64,000 nt of DNA, from contig NZ_JAYKGJ010000002.1 in assembly GCF_036860695.1 (NCBI RefSeq), positions 688,001 to 752,000 on the forward strand, in the 5' to 3' direction. This document shows positions 62,250-64,000 of the stretch, piece after piece. Origin of the DNA: Rosettibacter firmus (GTDB lineage: Bacteria; Bacteroidota; Ignavibacteria; Ignavibacteriales; Melioribacteraceae). The first letter of the stretch is position 1, and each line of letters opens with the position of its first letter. The translations under genes and the position numbers were made by a program. A model generated the notes under the pieces. The model worked only from the letters and a program-made list of their open reading frames with translations, had not been told where the DNA came from and did not search any database.

Positions 62250-62269
62250 AAAATCTTAGATTAGATTTT
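62250..62269 (-). terminator. Possible weak terminator before fni
   Basis: AAAATCT (62250-62256) and AGATTTT (62263-62269) can pair around a 6-base loop, 12 bases after the stop of the secreted protein gene. The stem is AT-rich with one C-G pair, so it is weak evidence. Confidence 0.2.
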
Positions 62270-62280
62270 TTAACAGTCTT

Positions 62281-63120
62281 TTAATCAGGTTTGCGATTGA
62301 TTTCCATCTGAACAATATAATCACCCATAAACTTTTGTTTGGATTTCTTTAAATCAATTAAAGAAATCTGAATATATCTTTCAATATTATTTTCTGATTC
62401 AGATAACATAATTCCTTTAATTTTGTAATCATCAACAGATTGCCAGTCTTTGCTTTGTAGTTTCCAGTTTCCATCCAAACAATTTCTAACCTTAGCAATA
62501 ATATCTTTAAAAATTTTTTCGGCATCTTTAATACTATTTCCTTCATAAAATTTTGAAACATACGAACCATCATTCTCATCTATAAATGTATCTGAAGAGC
62601 CATCGAGCTTTATAAATTCACTTTTTGAATTTACAGGTGCTTCAAGTAGAAAAAAATATGCATTAGCGTGTGCTAAAATAAATTTCAATTTAGTACAAAA
62701 ATCTGCATCAGGTGGTAATGAAACAGAATTAGCTGAAGCAATTGATAATTGCAGTGAATATTTCCCTGTAGCTGCTGAATCTCCCACAACATACAAAATC
62801 CACTCCCCACTTTCTGGAATTGATGTAGTGATTGTAGCTACATTTGTTTTTCCCGAGAATCCTTCTTTGAAGACACTTCCCTTTGGATTTACAAAAAATA
62901 TTTTTGGAGAAAAAACATCTGAGTAAACAATAACATTTATTGCTTCCCCCTGATATAATTCTAATTCATAACCATCGTATCTACCAAAATTTTGTCTGTA
63001 ATTATCCTTTGCATTTAATGAGCCTTCTATCTTGCTATATTCAACTTCAAATTGTCCATAAACAAGTGTATATAAACCAAAGAATATAAAAAAATATAAA
63101 TACTTTCTGGACATTTTCAT
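62281..63120 (-). CDS. Secreted protein with PPC-like beta-sandwich domain
   Basis: 279 residues. A signal peptide (about 4-22, ending VYG) is followed by a beta domain (about 28-130) with YDGYELELYQGEAINVIVYS and GEWILYVVGDSAATGKYSLQLS, similar to bacterial pre-peptidase C-terminal (PPC) modules. Residues 140-279 form a second domain with two Cys (about 141 and 216) and no motif I know. PPC modules usually sit beside proteases, but no protease domain is here. The function is unknown. Confidence 0.6.
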   Translation of the reverse strand: MKMSRKYLYFFIFFGLYTLVYGQFEVEYSKIEGSLNAKDNYRQNFGRYDGYELELYQGEAINVIVYSDVFSPKIFFVNPKGSVFKEGFSGKTNVATITTSIPESGEWILYVVGDSAATGKYSLQLSIASANSVSLPPDADFCTKLKFILAHANAYFFLLEAPVNSKSEFIKLDGSSDTFIDENDGSYVSKFYEGNSIKDAEKIFKDIIAKVRNCLDGNWKLQSKDWQSVDDYKIKGIMLSESENNIERYIQISLIDLKKSKQKFMGDYIVQMEINRKPD

Positions 63121-63127
63121 ATTTAAC

Positions 63128-63901
63128 CTATTGTTTGTTATTAACCTTTTTTAGTAATGCTTCGCACCCAAAAGAAATGATCTCTCTAAATAACACAATA
63201 TCAGGAAGTTTTATAACAGGAATACCATACCGAATATTATATATAGGTCTAAAAAAGTATAAATCTTTTATTACTTCTTCAAAGCCAAACTCAGAAGATA
63301 ATCTCTCAAAATATTTTATAGTACATCCTGTTGAAAAATGAAGTTTAATTTCATCAATATAATTTTTATTCTCACGTAGAATATCAGCAAGTGGTTTCAA
63401 AATAAATTTTGGAAGGAGATGTAAATATGGAATGATTTTCAAAAAACTTTTTCCAATCTGTTGATGACCAGCAAAAGGAGAAAATTTAGGAGGAAAACTC
63501 ACAAACAAATATCCGTTCTCTTTCAATAAATAATTTAAATTATAAAATGCATTCTTTTTATTTTTTAGATGTTCAATTACTTCTCTCATTATAATCAAAT
63601 CAAAGCCAGAAGAAAACTCAGAATGTGCAGATAATTTTTTTGTCAAATCTGGATCTGTAATATCACCAACATAAATTTTTAAATCGGGATTTTTTTGATG
63701 AGCTATTGCTACTCTCTTTTCATCTATTTCCAATCCTACTGCAAAAATACCCAGAGATGAAAATTCTTCAAGCAAGCCCCCTTCGGCACAACCAATCTCT
63801 AAAACCCTTAACTTTTCAAAGTGAGGTATATATTTTTTAAAATAAGGGATTAAATATTTTTCAGTAAATTCTTTTTGTTCGTAATAATGTTTTTCTGCCA
63901 T
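63128..63901 (-). CDS. Class I SAM-dependent methyltransferase
   Basis: 257 residues. VLEIGCAEGGLLEEFSSLGIFAVGLEID holds the SAM-binding motif I and the acidic residue after strand 2; IIMREVIEHLKNKKNAFYNL resembles UbiG/methyltransferase-11 motif II. The C-terminal half has PFAGHQQIGKSFLKIIPYLH, as in sugar or lipid methyltransferases of surface glycan clusters. The acceptor is unknown. It is 7 bases upstream of the secreted protein gene. Confidence 0.82.
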   Translation of the reverse strand: MAEKHYYEQKEFTEKYLIPYFKKYIPHFEKLRVLEIGCAEGGLLEEFSSLGIFAVGLEIDEKRVAIAHQKNPDLKIYVGDITDPDLTKKLSAHSEFSSGFDLIIMREVIEHLKNKKNAFYNLNYLLKENGYLFVSFPPKFSPFAGHQQIGKSFLKIIPYLHLLPKFILKPLADILRENKNYIDEIKLHFSTGCTIKYFERLSSEFGFEEVIKDLYFFRPIYNIRYGIPVIKLPDIVLFREIISFGCEALLKKVNNKQ

Positions 63902-64000
63902 TAATTATTTATAAATTTCTGTTTCAAAAATTAAGAAAAGTTTACTTGCTCACAAAAGTGAGTAAAAAAAATTTAAAAATGAAATTTGGAGATAGCAAAA

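Noticed and set aside
63940-63966. Hairpin CTCAC-AAAA-GTGAG near the right edge
   Set aside because: Stem of 5 bases with mismatches beyond it; the gene it would serve lies outside the window, so no role can be given.

Overview
The window is AT-rich, gene-dense bacterial chromosome. It holds about 70 protein genes, one tRNA and no rRNA, IS element, phage gene or CRISPR array. No stretch above 300 bases lacks a gene. The gene set fits a diderm of the Bacteroidota/Chlorobiota group, most plausibly an Ignavibacteria (Ignavibacterium/Melioribacter-like) organism. The signs are a parA-parB-DUF5683 cluster, heptosyltransferase-like GT9 enzymes, a FadL/OmpP1 porin, ExbB/ExbD, an Asp-variant YbeY and many genes without a clear Shine-Dalgarno site. 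This placement is an inference from gene content, not from a database search.

Layout. (1) 1-5426, minus: a homocysteine methyltransferase cut by the window edge, three tandem GT9 glycosyltransferases and RqcH (ribosome rescue). (2) 5621-12663, plus: PASTA protein, rpe, folP, the c-di-AMP synthase cdaA, a UPF0173 hydrolase, parA-parB, DUF5683 and a Yip1-type membrane protein; ppx/gppA faces it on the minus strand. (3) 13600-19552, plus: two unknown genes, aroQ, a MerR regulator, tRNA-Pro(GGG), purF, pgsA, ftsY, a lipid kinase and a small membrane protein. (4) 19610-49680, minus: a long housekeeping block. It runs ricT-holB-DUF2795-M23 peptidase, hprK-hpf-xerC-topA-DUF494-ybeY-ctp-lysS, dacB-rluB-scpB-scpA-trpS, HNH, mnmA, acpS, an MCE protein with a small membrane partner, a CBS/CorC protein, ssb, fadL, mutS2-cvpA-yqeY, exbD-exbD-exbB, an SDR and a secreted phosphoesterase. 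(5) polA alone on plus. (6) 52559-63901, minus: a tightly coupled run from fni and a prenyl synthase through ptsH-ptsI and a phosphoglucose/phosphomannose isomerase to a large protease/propeller/beta-barrel protein, a PQQ-propeller lipoprotein and a PEGA-like protein. A secreted protein and a methyltransferase lie upstream.

How the genes fit together. HprK, HPr (His15 and Ser46 both present) and enzyme I are all here without any sugar permease, which suggests a regulatory phosphorelay. Chromosome maintenance is well represented (ParAB, ScpAB, XerC, TopA, PolA, SSB, HolB, MutS2), as are envelope functions (GT9s, DacB, M23, CTP, ExbBD, FadL, MCE, the MA-protease barrel). The least explained parts are the protease/propeller/barrel operon (52559-57133), the unknown pair at 13600-14384 and the orphan MCE pair at 38109-39372. 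I found no obvious defence system or mobile element; most of the window is conserved chromosomal core.
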